Source: Agrobacterium tumefaciens (GTDB taxonomy: Bacteria > Pseudomonadota > Alphaproteobacteria > Rhizobiales > Rhizobiaceae). Taken from it: 64,000 nucleotides of DNA. Shown piece after piece: positions 1 through 7,874 of this stretch. The notes beneath the pieces were generated by a model, which was given only the letters and a program-made list of their open reading frames with translations, ran no database searches and was not told the DNA's origin. Within the stretch, counting starts at the first letter, position 1, and every line of letters begins with the position of its first letter. The position numbers and the translations under genes were made by a program. Where the stretch lies: contig NZ_CP039904.1 in NCBI RefSeq assembly GCF_005221385.1, forward strand, positions 1,166,501-1,230,500, in the 5' to 3' direction.

Positions 1-824
1 TCGCGCTTGGCCAGTTCCGGATTGGTGTCGCGCCCATAGCCGTTCAGGGAAAAATTCGCGGCGCGAGCGGTCTCACCCGCAACGATGACGGTGATGCGCG
101 GCTTATGGACACCTCCAGCTGCGGGAAGAACCTTAGCGTCCTTACCGATTGGGCTGACCTGTATTTCGGCTTCCTGGCCGGCCTGCGTGAAATAATGGAC
201 GGCGGACATCATCGGCGACAAGGGGTTGACGCTTTTGACGATATCCTTGTGCTGACGGATGGCTGTGGTGAATGTCTTTGAATTCGCAAAACTGATGATG
301 CCGACGATGCCGAGGCACACCAGGATGCTGATGGTGTTCCACAAAAGCTTGTCGAGGATAGGCCGATGCCGAACGCGGATGGCGGCGATGACGATGGACG
401 GTACCAGTCCGTAAATCGCCATGTGCCAGACAAAGCCGGGGGTGATCAGATTGCCCGCTTCCGCCTGCGTGGTTTCCATGGCGTTGCGGATCATGTCGCT
501 GTCGATGACGACGCCGTAACGGTCCATGAACCAGGAGGCGGCGGCGGCCGCAAATATGACGAAGACCAGAAACGGCTTGATGAGATATTTGGCGGAAAAA
601 ATGGTGATGAGGGCGCCGAAAAGCGCCGCCATGGCGACATAAAGCGCAACGATGGCAACCGGATAAGCGGAAAGATAGGTGTGAACCTTCGACCAGAATG
701 TCTGGTTCATGAAAAACAGCAGATAGGCCGCCGTCAGCAGGCTGAGCGGCACGCTGCCGATTTCCGGACGATACGATTCAAATCCTGTCGCTTTCGCGGT
801 AAAAAGAGCCAATGCTAGGTCCAC
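1..824 (-). CDS. eptA: lipid A phosphoethanolamine transferase, EptA family (5' part, runs off left edge)
   Basis: Reading the minus strand gives an open frame with no stop down to base 1. It encodes several hydrophobic helices (for example PVAIVALYVAMAALFGALI and FLVFVIFAAAAASWF), then a periplasmic linker, then VIVAGETARAANFSLNGYGR. That last segment is the phosphatase/sulfatase-type catalytic entry of EptA-family enzymes; the Thr in GETARA is the known phosphoenzyme residue. The family moves phosphoethanolamine from phosphatidylethanolamine to lipid A in the inner membrane, which lowers net negative charge and affects cationic peptide sensitivity. There is no ATG near the N-terminus: after a TAA the frame offers GTG at 824 or TTG at 812, so the start is uncertain. 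The catalytic domain's remaining part lies outside the window, so intactness cannot be judged. Confidence 0.85.
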   Translation of the reverse strand, partial: MDLALALFTAKATGFESYRPEIGSVPLSLLTAAYLLFFMNQTFWSKVHTYLSAYPVAIVALYVAMAALFGALITIFSAKYLIKPFLVFVIFAAAAASWFMDRYGVVIDSDMIRNAMETTQAEAGNLITPGFVWHMAIYGLVPSIVIAAIRVRHRPILDKLLWNTISILVCLGIVGIISFANSKTFTTAIRQHKDIVKSVNPLSPMMSAVHYFTQAGQEAEIQVSPIGKDAKVLPAAGGVHKPRITVIVAGETARAANFSLNGYGRDTNPELAKR

Positions 825-942
825 CAGTTTTTAAATATGCCGGCGGTGGCGGAAAACGAGCAAAACGTCCCGTTCACGCTGCCGCATGGGCCGATTGATG
901 GCGGATGCGTTATTTAGCTGACATCAACCTGAAAGCTTTGTC

Positions 943-1254
943 ATGAAATTGTCATATGAAGGCTCTCACGGCCGGAGAAGCTACACCTTCGCGGAGAATA
1001 CGGCGCTTGAAGGCTTCGGGATCGGCGGCGGCGTCCGTTATGTCGGAAAGCGCTATGGCGATGCCGCCAATACCTTCGAGATGAAGGGTCTCGCCCTGTT
1101 TGATCTCTGTGTGCATGACGAGAAGAACGGCTATCGCGCCTCGCTTATGGTACAAAACTTGACTGATAAAGAATATATTTCTAGTTGCTCCACTTTCGGA
1201 TGCTATTACGGTGACGGAAGAACGGTCATGGGCAAGCTGACCTATCGTTGGTGA
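943..1254 (+). pseudogene. C-terminal remnant of a TonB-dependent ferrichrome-type receptor
   Basis: The 103-residue frame matches only the last strands of a FhuA-type outer-membrane siderophore receptor: GFGIGGGVRYVGKRYGD, then ASLMVQNLTDKEYISSC, and a terminal KLTYRW ending in an aromatic residue, as is usual for outer-membrane beta-barrels. A full receptor is about 700 residues. The plug domain and most of the barrel are missing. An in-frame TGA lies nine codons upstream of the ATG, and I see no receptor-like sequence in the other frames back to the eptA start. The fragment sits directly upstream of fhuDBC, where a receptor gene would be expected. I infer that a deletion removed the 5' part. 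A function for the fragment itself is unlikely. Confidence 0.8.
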
Positions 1255-1303
1255 CGCCATTATCAAGTGAAGCAGCAGGGGCATGACGCGCAAGGATCGA
1301 TGG

Positions 1304-2182
1304 ATGTCACCCCTTTGGGGGCGGCGGGAATTTTTAGGCCTGCTCGCCGCGTCTGCCTTTGCCGGCAAGGCGGTGGCCGCAACCCCGCGCATCGCCGCAA
1401 TCGACTGGGCCATGCTCGAAACCTCCGTGGCGCTCGGCGTCATGCCGGTGGCGGCAACCGAGCTAATCCAGTTCAGGGCCGGTGCGGTTGAGCCGGAAAT
1501 CCCTGAAAGCGTCGTTGATCTCGGTCTGCGCGGCGCGCCGAATTTCGAGCTTCTGCAATTGACCCGGCCGGATCTCATCCTGATTTCGCCTTTCTACACG
1601 CGCTACACCGGCAGGCTGGAAGCGATTGCGCCGGTCTTCTCGCTGCCCTTCTACGTGAAGGGCGAGCCGCCTTTCGCAAAGGCGCTGGCGGCGGTCTCCG
1701 CCCTTGGCGAGAAGCTCGGCAGGGCCGATGAGGCGCGCAGGGTTCTGGGCGAAACGGAAGCGGCGCTGCAAGCCATGCGGACCCGCCTTGCCGGTTTTTC
1801 CGCGCGGCCGACCTATGTGATCAACATCGGCGACGCCCGGCATTTTCGCGCTTTTGGTGCCGATAGCATGTTCGGGGATGTGCTTGGCCGGCTGGGGCTC
1901 GCCAATGCCTGGGTGGATCGCTCGCAATTCACCTTCGCGGCGCCGGTGCCGCTCGAAAATCTCGCCGCTTCGCCCGATGCGAGCATCGTCATCGTCTCCG
2001 ATATTCCGGTGGAGGCCCGTGAGAGCCTGCGCAACAGCGCCATCTGGCGGGCCCTTCCGGCCGTGCGGGAAAACCGGGTGGTCATGCTCGGCAATGTCGG
2101 TCCCTATGGCGGCATGACCGCCGGTATGCGTTTTGCACGGCTTCTGACCGAGGCGCTGGCGGCGCAGGGAGAAGCTCTGTGA
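1304..2182 (+). CDS. fhuD: iron-hydroxamate siderophore ABC transporter, substrate-binding protein
   Basis: A 292-residue periplasmic binding protein of the FhuD/BtuF class. The N-terminus WGRREFLGLLAASAFAGKAVA is a twin-arginine-like export signal. RIAAIDWAMLETSVALGVMPVAA is the usual opening of FhuD-type proteins, followed by VDLGLRGAPNFELLQLTRPDLIL. It would deliver ferric hydroxamates such as ferrichrome to FhuB. I prefer ATG 1304 because AAGGA lies seven bases upstream; ATG 1283 in the same frame is the alternative. The stop overlaps the GTG of fhuB (GTGA), indicating translational coupling. The outer-membrane receptor normally found upstream is only a remnant here, so uptake must rely on a receptor encoded elsewhere. 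Confidence 0.88.
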   Translation: MSPLWGRREFLGLLAASAFAGKAVAATPRIAAIDWAMLETSVALGVMPVAATELIQFRAGAVEPEIPESVVDLGLRGAPNFELLQLTRPDLILISPFYTRYTGRLEAIAPVFSLPFYVKGEPPFAKALAAVSALGEKLGRADEARRVLGETEAALQAMRTRLAGFSARPTYVINIGDARHFRAFGADSMFGDVLGRLGLANAWVDRSQFTFAAPVPLENLAASPDASIVIVSDIPVEARESLRNSAIWRALPAVRENRVVMLGNVGPYGGMTAGMRFARLLTEALAAQGEAL

Positions 2183-4146
2183 CCGCGCGGCCTCTCCAGC
2201 TTTTCTTCGGGCTTCTGTTCGTTCTGGCCTGCGGGCTTTCTCTGCATGCCGGCTTGCAGCGGCTGCCTTTCGGCGCATGGCCCGGCCTGCCGTTCGATGC
2301 CGCCAACCTGTCGATGGATCAGGTGATTTTCGCCTTCAGCCTGATGCCGCGCGCAGCTGTCGCCATTCTGGCGGGCGCGATGCTCGGCCTGTCGGGTGCG
2401 CTTTTCCAGCAATTGTTGCGCAATCCGATTGCCGACCCCTCGACGCTCGGCATTTCCGCTGGCGCGCAGCTGGCTATCGTCATCGCCACCCTGTTCTTTC
2501 CCTCGGTGCTGGATGGTAACCGCGCCTTCGTGGCCCTCACTGGCGCTGCCGCCGCCGCCGGCATTGTTTTTCTTCTCGGCTGGCGACGGTCCTTCGAGCC
2601 GGTGACCATGGTGGTATCAGGACTTCTCGTCGGCATAACCGCCGCCTCCGTTTCTGCGGCGCTGACGCTGGCGCAAGGCGAATATCTGATGTCGCTCGTT
2701 GTCTGGAACGGCGGCTCGCTCAGCCAGCAGGATTGGTCGAATGCCTTTTCACTCGCCTTCCAGCTCCTCGTGGGCCTTGTCCTCACCGGCTTGCTGATAA
2801 GGCCATTGACGGTTCTCGGTCTCGGTGATGCCGGCGCGCGATCGCTCGGCGTATCGCTGTTTTCGATCAGGCTGGCGGTTGCGGCCGTTGCGGTCGCGCT
2901 GGCCGCCTTCGTTGCTGCAGCGGTCGGCCTCGTCAGCTTCATCGGCCTTGCCGCACCGGCGCTCACCCGGGCGCTCGGCGTGCGGCGGTCTTCCTCCGTG
3001 CTCCTGGTTTCCCCACTGCTGGGCGGGCTGCTGCTCTGGTTCTGTGATGGTCTCGTTCAGCTTCTGGCAAGCACGACGGCCGAAGTTTTCCCAACAGGCG
3101 CGGTGACGGCGCTGATCGGTGGGCCGCTGCTTCTGTGGCTGTTGCCGAAAATCCGGCCGACGGACGTCCATCGCAGCCAGGGCGGCGATGTTGCGGCAAG
3201 ACGCCGGCTTGCTGCGCTGCTGCCAGTGCTTGTGATCATGGCCGTGTTGATCTTTGCAGCGCTTGCCATCGGCAAAGGCCCAGATGGCTGGACACTGCTG
3301 GGTGCCGGTGATCTGCAAAGCCTTCTACCCTTCCGCTGGCCGCGGCTGGTGGCGGCCATGGCCGCCGGCGGTCTTCTGGCCATGGCGGGCGCGCTTCTCC
3401 AGCGGCTGACCGGCAATCCCATGGCAAGCCCGGAGGTGATCGGCGTCAGCGGCGGCGCAGGCCTCGGTTTTGCCGCTGCCATCACGATTTTTCCGGCGGC
3501 TGGCCTCTTTGAACTGTTCGCGGGCGCTGGCATCGGCTCGGCGGCGGTCATGACCCTCGTGCTGATCTTTGCGGTGCGCCGGTATCTGGCGCCTGAAAAA
3601 ATACTGCTTGCGGGCATTGCCGTCAGTTCTCTCTGCTCGGCCGTGCTTTCGGCCCTGCTTGCCATTGGCGACCAGCGTGCCTGGCAGATTCTTGCCTGGC
3701 TCAGCGGTTCCGGTTCGACTGCAACACCGGCTTCGGCGATATTTCTTGCGGTGCTTTCCGTCGTTCTTCTTTCAGCTGCGCTGTCGGTGACGCGCTGGCT
3801 GACGATCCTGCCGCTTGGCCGGGATGTGCCGATTTCCCTCGGGCTGCCGCTCAGTCTCGCGCGCATTGCTGTCATTGCGGTGGCCGGCATCGCCACTGGT
3901 GCTGCATCGCTGCTTGTCGGTCCCCTGAGCTTCGTCGGGTTGATGGCGCCGCATATCGCGCTTCGCGCCGGCTTCACCACGCCGCGCGACCATCTGTTCG
4001 CTTCTTTCCTTTTCGGAGCCGTACTGATGGCGCTTTCCGATCTCGGGGCGCGAACGGTCACCTTTCCCTATGAATTGCCGCTCGGGCTTTTTGCGGCTCT
4101 GGCCGGTGCGCCCTACCTGATCTGGCTGTCAGGCAGGCGCGAATGA
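2179..4146 (+). CDS. fhuB: iron-hydroxamate ABC transporter, fused double permease
   Basis: 655 residues, matching the FhuB length in which two FecCD-type permease halves are fused in one chain. Each half carries the family core: GLSGALFQQLLRNPIADPSTLGISAGA in the first and AGALLQRLTGNPMASPEVIGVSGGA in the second, each followed by many hydrophobic helices. The coupling regions VSFIGLAAPALTRALG and LSFVGLMAPHIALR contact the ATPase. It is an inner-membrane channel for ferric hydroxamates, working with FhuD and FhuC. Translation begins at a GTG overlapping the fhuD stop by four bases. Confidence 0.93.
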   Translation: MTARPLQLFFGLLFVLACGLSLHAGLQRLPFGAWPGLPFDAANLSMDQVIFAFSLMPRAAVAILAGAMLGLSGALFQQLLRNPIADPSTLGISAGAQLAIVIATLFFPSVLDGNRAFVALTGAAAAAGIVFLLGWRRSFEPVTMVVSGLLVGITAASVSAALTLAQGEYLMSLVVWNGGSLSQQDWSNAFSLAFQLLVGLVLTGLLIRPLTVLGLGDAGARSLGVSLFSIRLAVAAVAVALAAFVAAAVGLVSFIGLAAPALTRALGVRRSSSVLLVSPLLGGLLLWFCDGLVQLLASTTAEVFPTGAVTALIGGPLLLWLLPKIRPTDVHRSQGGDVAARRRLAALLPVLVIMAVLIFAALAIGKGPDGWTLLGAGDLQSLLPFRWPRLVAAMAAGGLLAMAGALLQRLTGNPMASPEVIGVSGGAGLGFAAAITIFPAAGLFELFAGAGIGSAAVMTLVLIFAVRRYLAPEKILLAGIAVSSLCSAVLSALLAIGDQRAWQILAWLSGSGSTATPASAIFLAVLSVVLLSAALSVTRWLTILPLGRDVPISLGLPLSLARIAVIAVAGIATGAASLLVGPLSFVGLMAPHIALRAGFTTPRDHLFASFLFGAVLMALSDLGARTVTFPYELPLGLFAALAGAPYLIWLSGRRE

Positions 4147-4176
4147 TGTGTCTGAGCATTTACGGAGATGAAAACC

Positions 4177-4986
4177 ATGGGTGAGGCAGCGCTTGCCGCC
4201 GGCTACGACGATACCCCGCTTTTTTCATTGGATGGGGTGACGATGGAGGTACCCGGCCGAACATTGCTGCAGCCGCTGACGGCAAGTTTTGCGACCGGCA
4301 AGACCATCGGCCTGATCGGTCACAATGGTTCGGGAAAATCGACGCTGCTCAAGATTCTCGCGCGGATTCAGGAGCCGACAGCGGGTAGTGTGTCGTTTGA
4401 GGGAAAGGCGTTGGGTGCCTGGGGTAACCGGGAATTTGCGCGAAAGCTCGCCTATCTGCCGCAATATACGCCAGCCGCCTCCGGCATGCTCGCCAAGGAG
4501 CTGGTGGCGCTCGGTCGTTATCCCTGGCATGGCGCGCTCGGCCAGTTCACCAAGGCGGATCAGGAGAAGGTGGACGAGGCCATCGAGCTGACCGACACCG
4601 TGGCATTCCGCGACCGGCTGGTGGACACGCTTTCCGGTGGCGAGCGCCAGCGCGTATGGCTGGCCATGCTGGTTGCCCAGAATGCCGAAAGCCTGCTGCT
4701 GGACGAACCGATATCGGCGCTTGATCTCGCACATCAGATCGAAGTGTTGTCGCTGGTGCAGAGATTGTCACGTGAAAAGGGTCTCGGTGTCATCGTGGTG
4801 CTGCACGATGTCAACATGGCGGCACGCTTCTGCGACGAGATCGTCGCCCTGCATTCCGGTAATCTGATTGAAAGAGGAACCCCGCAGGAGATCATGACGC
4901 CAGAGGCGCTGGAGCGGATCTATGGGGTGCGCATGGATGTCATGACGCATGCTGCCACCGGCTTGCCCGTCGCGCTGCCGCTTTGA
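4177..4986 (+). CDS. fhuC: iron-hydroxamate ABC transporter, ATP-binding protein
   Basis: An ABC ATPase of about 270 residues, with Walker A GHNGSGKST, a Q-loop region YLPQYTP, signature LSGGERQRVWLA, Walker B LLLDEPISAL and switch His in VVLHDVNMAARF. These features and the neighbouring fhuDB genes identify the energy-coupling subunit of the siderophore importer. ATG 4168 is also in frame, but GGAG ends immediately before it and is correctly spaced (nine bases) for ATG 4177, so I use 4177. It follows fhuB by about 20-30 bases on the same strand. Confidence 0.92.
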   Translation: MGEAALAAGYDDTPLFSLDGVTMEVPGRTLLQPLTASFATGKTIGLIGHNGSGKSTLLKILARIQEPTAGSVSFEGKALGAWGNREFARKLAYLPQYTPAASGMLAKELVALGRYPWHGALGQFTKADQEKVDEAIELTDTVAFRDRLVDTLSGGERQRVWLAMLVAQNAESLLLDEPISALDLAHQIEVLSLVQRLSREKGLGVIVVLHDVNMAARFCDEIVALHSGNLIERGTPQEIMTPEALERIYGVRMDVMTHAATGLPVALPL

Positions 4987-5055
4987 GTTTGTTGCAGCAA
5001 AACAACGCCTGAAAGCGCTTGTTGTTGACAGTAATTTTCAACGCATTTTCCGCCC

Positions 5056-5098
5056 TAACAATGTCTTAATGGCACCCTACCGCCATTAGACATTGTTA
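5056..5098. repeat. long imperfect palindrome between fhuC and the DUF992 gene
   Basis: TAACAATGTCTTAATGGC at 5056-5073 faces GCCATTAGACATTGTTA at 5082-5098 across an eight-base spacer. The arms match except for one extra base in the left arm. There is no run of T after it, so it does not look like a simple intrinsic terminator. It could be an operator, an mRNA stem or a mobile repeat remnant. It lies about 140 bases upstream of the DUF992 gene and 70 bases after fhuC. Confidence 0.7.
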
Positions 5099-5234
5099 AC
5101 CGCTTTGCTTTCCTTGCATCCAATTAAGTTGTTTTGGATCGATTTCAGGGAACAAACGTTAACAGTGCGGAATTCAATATCCGGAGAGGGCAAGAAGGGC
5201 TGCTGCGGGTAGGACTAAAACAGGAGAAAATAAG

Positions 5235-5762
5235 ATGAAAAAGGCTGTTGCCGTAACTTTTGCCGCATTGACGATGGGCCTCGGTGGGGCTGCATCCGCA
5301 CTGGCTGCCGACCTTGCGAGATACGAATCCGCTCCGCAGGAGCAGGACGACCGCAACGGCGTCAAGATCGGTTATCTGAGCTGCGATATCGGCGGTGGTG
5401 TCGGTTATGTTCTCGGTTCCGCCAAGGAACTGGACTGCACCTTCCAGTCCACGATGGGCGCACGCCGCACCGACCATTACACCGGCGCCATCCGCAAGAT
5501 GGGCGTTGACCTCGGCTTCACCACGCAGGGCCGTCTGGTCTGGGCCGTTTTCGCTCCGACCGCCGGTTACCACCGTGGTTCGCTCGGCGGCCTTTATCAG
5601 GGCGCAACGGCTGAAGTCACCGTTGGTCTCGGCGTTGGCACCAACATCCTCGTTGGCGGCACCTCCGGTTCCATCCAGCTGCAGACGGTCAGCGTGACGG
5701 GTCAGGTTGGTCTCAACCTTGCTGCCACCGGCACCTCGGTTACGCTGACGGCCATGAACTGA
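5235..5762 (+). CDS. secreted DUF992 family protein
   Basis: 175 residues beginning with a clear Sec signal (MKKAVAVTFAALTMGLGGAASALA, cleaved before ADLARYE). The mature part is rich in Gly and Val, with GYLSCDIGGGVGYVLGS near the start and ELDCTF shortly after; the two Cys could form a disulphide. The closing half has alternating hydrophobic segments such as VTVGLGVGTNILVGG. I recognise this pattern as DUF992, a family of alphaproteobacterial periplasmic proteins of unknown function. AGGAGA lies just upstream of the ATG. It appears monocistronic, with a hairpin terminator after the stop and a long palindrome before the gene. Confidence 0.8.
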   Translation: MKKAVAVTFAALTMGLGGAASALAADLARYESAPQEQDDRNGVKIGYLSCDIGGGVGYVLGSAKELDCTFQSTMGARRTDHYTGAIRKMGVDLGFTTQGRLVWAVFAPTAGYHRGSLGGLYQGATAEVTVGLGVGTNILVGGTSGSIQLQTVSVTGQVGLNLAATGTSVTLTAMN

Positions 5763-5811
5763 TCGGCGAAGCGCCCGGTGCTTTGACCGGGCATTCTGTC
5801 GCATGTCAAAA

Positions 5812-5845
5812 AACGCCCTCTTCGTTGTCAGACGGGGAGGGCGTT
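5812..5845 (+). terminator. stem-loop terminator after the DUF992 gene
   Basis: AACGCCCTC (5812-5820) pairs perfectly with GAGGGCGTT (5837-5845), preceded by a run of A and followed by GTATT. A second, shorter hairpin (GCCCGGT/ACCGGGC, 5773-5792) lies between it and the stop. Probably ends transcription of the DUF992 gene before the cytochrome gene. Confidence 0.55.
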
Positions 5846-5859
5846 GTATTATCCGGGGC

Positions 5860-6255
5860 ATGATTTCCATATTCAGACATATTGCGGCAGCGACCGTATT
5901 TTCCCTCGTCGCGGTGAGCGCCTTTGCCGAAGGCGATGCGGCTCATGGGGAAAAAGTTTTCAGCCGCTGTTCCACCTGTCACAGTGCCGATACGCCGCGC
6001 ACCCGCATGGGTCCGCATCTGATGGGTGTGGTCGGCAGGCCGATGGCTTCCGTGGCCGATTACGGCCATTATTCGCAGGCGCTAAAGGATGCCGGCGCGG
6101 CTGGCCGGGTCTGGACGGAAGACGAACTGCAGAAATTCATTGCCAGCCCGAAGAAGGCGATCCCGGGAAATGCGATGCGTTTTTTCGGGCTGTGGAGCGA
6201 AACAGATATAACGGACCTGATCGCCTATCTGAAAACGCATCCCCTGCCACAATAA
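5860..6255 (+). CDS. small class I cytochrome c, exported
   Basis: 131 residues with a Sec signal (MISIFRHIAAATVFSLVAVSAFA). The mature protein has one haem-attachment site, CSTCH, at residues 37-41 and a plausible Met ligand at residue 106 in PGNAMRFFG, as in cytochrome c2/c550-type proteins. It should be a periplasmic electron carrier. The frame extends upstream through a terminator-like stem to an ATG at 5803, but the signal peptide fixes the start at 5860. No oxidoreductase gene adjoins it, so its redox partner is unknown. It converges with recX, the stops being three bases apart. Confidence 0.88.
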   Translation: MISIFRHIAAATVFSLVAVSAFAEGDAAHGEKVFSRCSTCHSADTPRTRMGPHLMGVVGRPMASVADYGHYSQALKDAGAAGRVWTEDELQKFIASPKKAIPGNAMRFFGLWSETDITDLIAYLKTHPLPQ

Positions 6256-6258
6256 TCG

Positions 6259-6849
6259 TCAGAGCGGCGCTTCCGCGACGATCTCTTCCGCCTCTTCAAA
6301 GCTCATCGCCATGACCTTCGCGCCGATCTCGAAGCCGAAGCCATTGCGGGCGAAGGCGGAAAACTCCTTGCCCTTGCGCTTCTCGTCGAGTTCGACACGG
6401 CGAAACGGCCCGAAGGCGCGCTTGCGCGCGAAGATGACGGCGGCGACCAGATCGTTGGTCTCCTGCAACGCGGCCGTTGCCGTTTCCCGTGCTATGCCCT
6501 TGATCTGAAGTTTCTGCGCCAGCCCACGTTTCGATTTGCCGCTGCGCTGGCCGCTCCGCACAGCAATTTCCGCATAGGCCGTATCATCAAGCGCCTTGAT
6601 GCCATAAGCGAATGTCACGGCAAATTCGCCGAGCGCCTTCACCTGCGCCGGGCTGATCTCCTCGAATTTTTCCCGCGCTTTGCGCATGATGGCGTCGCGC
6701 AGCTGCTTTTCCGTCATCATCCGCTGTTCCAGCCGGTAAAGGGCGGAATTGCGCGCCCAGGACAGCATGCGGCTGGTGGGTTCAACGGCCGGCGCTTCGC
6801 CGTCGAACTCCATGTCATCAGTCAGGAAGGGGCTGGAATCGTCACTCAT
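6259..6849 (-). CDS. recX: regulatory protein RecX
   Basis: 196 residues. The helical repeat ALYRLEQRMMTEKQLRDAIMRKA opens the RecX domain, followed by the second segment with KRGLAQKLQIKGI. RecX binds RecA filaments and modulates recombination and SOS signalling. It is alone here rather than next to recA, which is common in rhizobia. ATG at 6849 is the only ATG; a TTG seven codons upstream is possible but has no clear ribosome binding site. Confidence 0.85.
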   Translation of the reverse strand: MSDDSSPFLTDDMEFDGEAPAVEPTSRMLSWARNSALYRLEQRMMTEKQLRDAIMRKAREKFEEISPAQVKALGEFAVTFAYGIKALDDTAYAEIAVRSGQRSGKSKRGLAQKLQIKGIARETATAALQETNDLVAAVIFARKRAFGPFRRVELDEKRKGKEFSAFARNGFGFEIGAKVMAMSFEEAEEIVAEAPL

Positions 6850-6919
6850 GCCGCATTTATAACGCGGCAAAGCCGTCTTGCCAGTTCCTTCGCGGTCTGA
6901 ATTTTACGGTTTCAGCGTC

Positions 6920-7840
6920 TCAGGGTGTCTGCGCACCGGTTGCGGCCACATATACCGAATAGAGTGATTTCGTTGCGGTGATGAACAGCCGGTTCTTTTT
7001 CGGGCCGCCAAAGGTGAGGTTTGCAACCGTCTGCGGCACCTTGATCTTGCCGATGAGCGTGCCATCAGGCGCAAAGCAGTGAACGCCATCACCGGCGCTG
7101 GTCCACAGATTGCCGGACGTATCCAGGCGGAAGCCGTCCGGAAGGCCATTGTCGAGGTTGCAGAATTCCCGGCCGTTGGCGAGCTTCGCGCCGTCCACCA
7201 CGTCGAAGACGCGGATATGACGCGGGCGGGTGACATCATGGCTGTAGGAACTGTCGGCAACGTAGAGCTTCGTTTCATCGGGCGAAAAAGCAAGACCGTT
7301 CGGCTGCATGAAGTCGTCGATAGCGACCGTTACCTCTCCTGTTGCGGGATCGAGCCGGTAGACATTGCGCGTCTTCTGTTCCGGCTCGGCCTTGTATCCC
7401 TCATAGTCGGAGAGGATGCCGTAAGTGGGGTCGGTGAACCAGATGCTGCCATCGGATTTCACCACCACATCGTTGGGTGAATTGAGCCGCCTTCCGCCAA
7501 AGCTGTCAGCGAGAACGGTGATCGAGCCGTCGACCTCGGTACGGGTAACGCGGCGGCCGCCATGTTCGCAGGAAACCAGTCGTCCCTGCCGGTCGCGCGT
7601 GTTGCCATTGGTGAAGTTGGAGGGATGGCGGAACACCGAGACACCGCCATCCGGCACCCAGCGCAGCATGCGCTGATTGGGAATGTCGCTAAACAGCAGG
7701 CAGTTCAAATCGGCAAACCATACCGGCCCTTCGGCCCAGCGGCAGCCGGAATAAAGCTCTTCCAGCTCGGCATTACCGACGATCAGATGGCGGAAGCGGT
7801 CATCGTGGATTTCGTAAGGGGATGTGTTGTCTGTGGTCAT
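6920..7840 (-). CDS. SMP-30/gluconolactonase family hydrolase
   Basis: 306 residues of the six-bladed propeller lactonase type. Visible family motifs are RWAEGPVWFADLNCLLFSDIPN near the N-terminus (metal-binding Glu in AEGP), RLNSPNDVVVKSDGSIWFTDPTYG (metal Asn in SPND), QPNGLAFSPDETKLYVADSS and GLPDGFRLDTSGNLW. Such enzymes open sugar lactones, for example gluconolactone or xylonolactone, using a divalent metal. It is the last gene of a sugar ABC transporter operon, about 35 bases after the second permease, so it probably acts on a lactone of the imported sugar. ATG 7840 is chosen; the upstream extension is proline- and serine-rich and overlaps the permease gene. Confidence 0.87.
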   Translation of the reverse strand: MTTDNTSPYEIHDDRFRHLIVGNAELEELYSGCRWAEGPVWFADLNCLLFSDIPNQRMLRWVPDGGVSVFRHPSNFTNGNTRDRQGRLVSCEHGGRRVTRTEVDGSITVLADSFGGRRLNSPNDVVVKSDGSIWFTDPTYGILSDYEGYKAEPEQKTRNVYRLDPATGEVTVAIDDFMQPNGLAFSPDETKLYVADSSYSHDVTRPRHIRVFDVVDGAKLANGREFCNLDNGLPDGFRLDTSGNLWTSAGDGVHCFAPDGTLIGKIKVPQTVANLTFGGPKKNRLFITATKSLYSVYVAATGAQTP

Positions 7841-7874
7841 GAGCGTGGTCCGCTTGTGGGCTTGTTGTTTGGGG

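Noticed and set aside
366..818. 150-residue plus-strand open frame at the left edge
   Set aside because: The opposite strand encodes the membrane and linker part of EptA without any stop; the plus frame is low-complexity and family-less.
5803..5859. N-terminal extension of the cytochrome c
   Set aside because: It would be translated through a terminator hairpin and would bury the signal peptide.
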